This document shows positions 12,937 to 13,684 of a DNA stretch of 13,684 nucleotides, one piece after another. The notes beneath the pieces were generated by a model that had not been told where the DNA came from, did not search any database, and saw only the letters and a list, made by a program, of their open reading frames with translations. The stretch comes from Thermocrinis sp. (GTDB lineage Bacteria > Aquificota > Aquificia > Aquificales > Aquificaceae), in NCBI GenBank assembly GCA_009903855.1, contig WYEK01000110.1, positions 1-13,684 of the forward strand, read 5' to 3'. The position numbers were made by a program, and so were the translations under genes. Each line of letters opens with the position of its first letter. Position 1 is the first letter of the stretch.

Positions 12937-13684
12937 ATGAAAAAACTGGCCATAGTTGGATTGGTATCTGCCGCTTTATTCGGTGCTGCTACTTATTCCA
13001 TTGCAGTGCAAAGGGATAGTGACAGTGCTCTATTAAGGGAAGCAAGGAAATACTTCCAACCACTACCGAAAGAAATACCAGCCCCACCAGACAATCCAAC
13101 AACAAAGGAGAAGGTAGAGCTTGGAAAGATGCTCTATTATGATCCAAGATTATCTTTAAGTGGTGTTATTAGCTGTAATACCTGCCACAATTTGGCAACC
13201 TATGGAGTAGATAATGTTGAAACATCTCTTGGACATGGCTTCAAAACAGGCGGGAAAAATGCACCAACTGTGTTAAACGCAGGATTTCACATTGCACAAT
13301 TTTGGGATGGAAGAGCTAAAGATTTAGAAGAACAGGCAAAGGGACCAATCTTGAATCCTGTTGAAATGGCTATGCCAAGCCCAGAACTTGTAGTGGAAAG
13401 ATTAAAATCTATTGATGAATATGTTAAAGCGTTTAAGAAAGCATTCCCGCAAGACAAAGATCCTGTAACTTATGACAACGTAGCAAAAGCTATTGCTGCT
13501 TTTGAAAGAACATTAGTCACACCATCAAGATTTGACGAATTCCTAAGAGGCAATACAAAGGCGTTAACGAAAACTGAAAAGGAAGGACTAAAACTATTTA
13601 TAGAAAAGGGTTGTGTATCTTGTCATAACGGTGTTGGTTTAGGTGGCAACATGTTCCAAAAATTTGGAATTTACAAACCATATC
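12937..13684 (+). CDS. Dihaem cytochrome c peroxidase, N-terminal part, cut by window edge
   Basis: 249 complete codons are visible, open to the edge. The first ~23 residues (MKKLAIVGLVSAALFGAA then TYSIA) form a Sec signal peptide, so it works outside the cytoplasmic membrane, reducing H2O2 with electrons from c-type cytochromes. Two haem-binding motifs are present: CNTCH (about 85-89), the peroxidatic haem, and CVSCH (about 228-232), the electron-transferring haem. Between them lie APTVLNAGFH, FWDGRAKDLEEQAKGPI and NPVEM, all characteristic of the CcpA/MauG superfamily. The ends of the second domain lie outside. Sampled G+C is about 35%, lower than neighbours. It has its own consensus promoter, divergent from tnpB. 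MauG-like function is less likely but not excluded. Confidence 0.92.
   Translation, partial: MKKLAIVGLVSAALFGAATYSIAVQRDSDSALLREARKYFQPLPKEIPAPPDNPTTKEKVELGKMLYYDPRLSLSGVISCNTCHNLATYGVDNVETSLGHGFKTGGKNAPTVLNAGFHIAQFWDGRAKDLEEQAKGPILNPVEMAMPSPELVVERLKSIDEYVKAFKKAFPQDKDPVTYDNVAKAIAAFERTLVTPSRFDEFLRGNTKALTKTEKEGLKLFIEKGCVSCHNGVGLGGNMFQKFGIYKPY

Noticed and set aside
1..13684. CRISPR arrays, tRNA or rRNA genes
   Set aside because: No regularly spaced direct repeats and no cloverleaf or rRNA-like stretches were seen; small repeats could still be missed by eye.

Overview
The window looks like chromosomal DNA of a thermophilic, chemolithotrophic bacterium of the Aquificaceae (Hydrogenobacter/Thermocrinis/Aquifex-like). 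The reasons are NuoE and NuoF proteins very close to what I remember of the Aquifex aeolicus pair, Lys/Glu-rich proteins, dense overlapping genes, and an archaeal-type 3-dehydroquinate synthase II in a bacterium. The assignment rests on remembered family sequences, not on a search.

Left part (1-5640) is a minus-strand run: nuoE > nuoF > glyA > (87-nt gap) > hemN > an Opp/Dpp-type ABC ATPase > a CNNM/CorC-type membrane protein cut by the window edge. All joins except glyA-hemN overlap (26, 14, 4 and 32 nt). It combines the NADH-input module of complex I, one-carbon metabolism, anaerobic haem synthesis and transport.

Middle part (5641-11146) runs on the plus strand: a radical SAM + helix-hairpin-helix protein; a compact DUF190-crcB-DUF190 fluoride-channel cassette coupled directly to hemC; then 3-dehydroquinate synthase II > GT2 glycosyltransferase > nicotinamidase. 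Overlaps are ATGA or GTGA at several joins. Most first genes of units here lack a Shine-Dalgarno sequence and have a -10-like hexamer only 8-12 nt before the start codon, suggesting very short or absent leaders.

Right part (11147-13684) is accessory. A lone TnpB-family RNA-guided nuclease gene (no TnpA) lies on the minus strand. Its protein lacks the usual zinc ribbon, keeps a D/E/D RuvC triad, and has a long C-terminal extension whose DNA is rich in hairpins and probably doubles as the omega (right-end) RNA. Divergent from it, from a textbook TTGACA-17-TATAAT promoter with a strong Shine-Dalgarno, is the start of an exported dihaem cytochrome c peroxidase with clearly lower G+C than the rest, cut by the right edge. 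The two promoters' -35 boxes form a perfect inverted repeat.

The best candidates for something new are the zinc-ribbon-less TnpB with its embedded guide RNA, the near-leaderless start pattern, the DUF190-crcB-DUF190-hemC arrangement, and the radical SAM DNA-repair-like protein without its usual glycosylase partner beside it.
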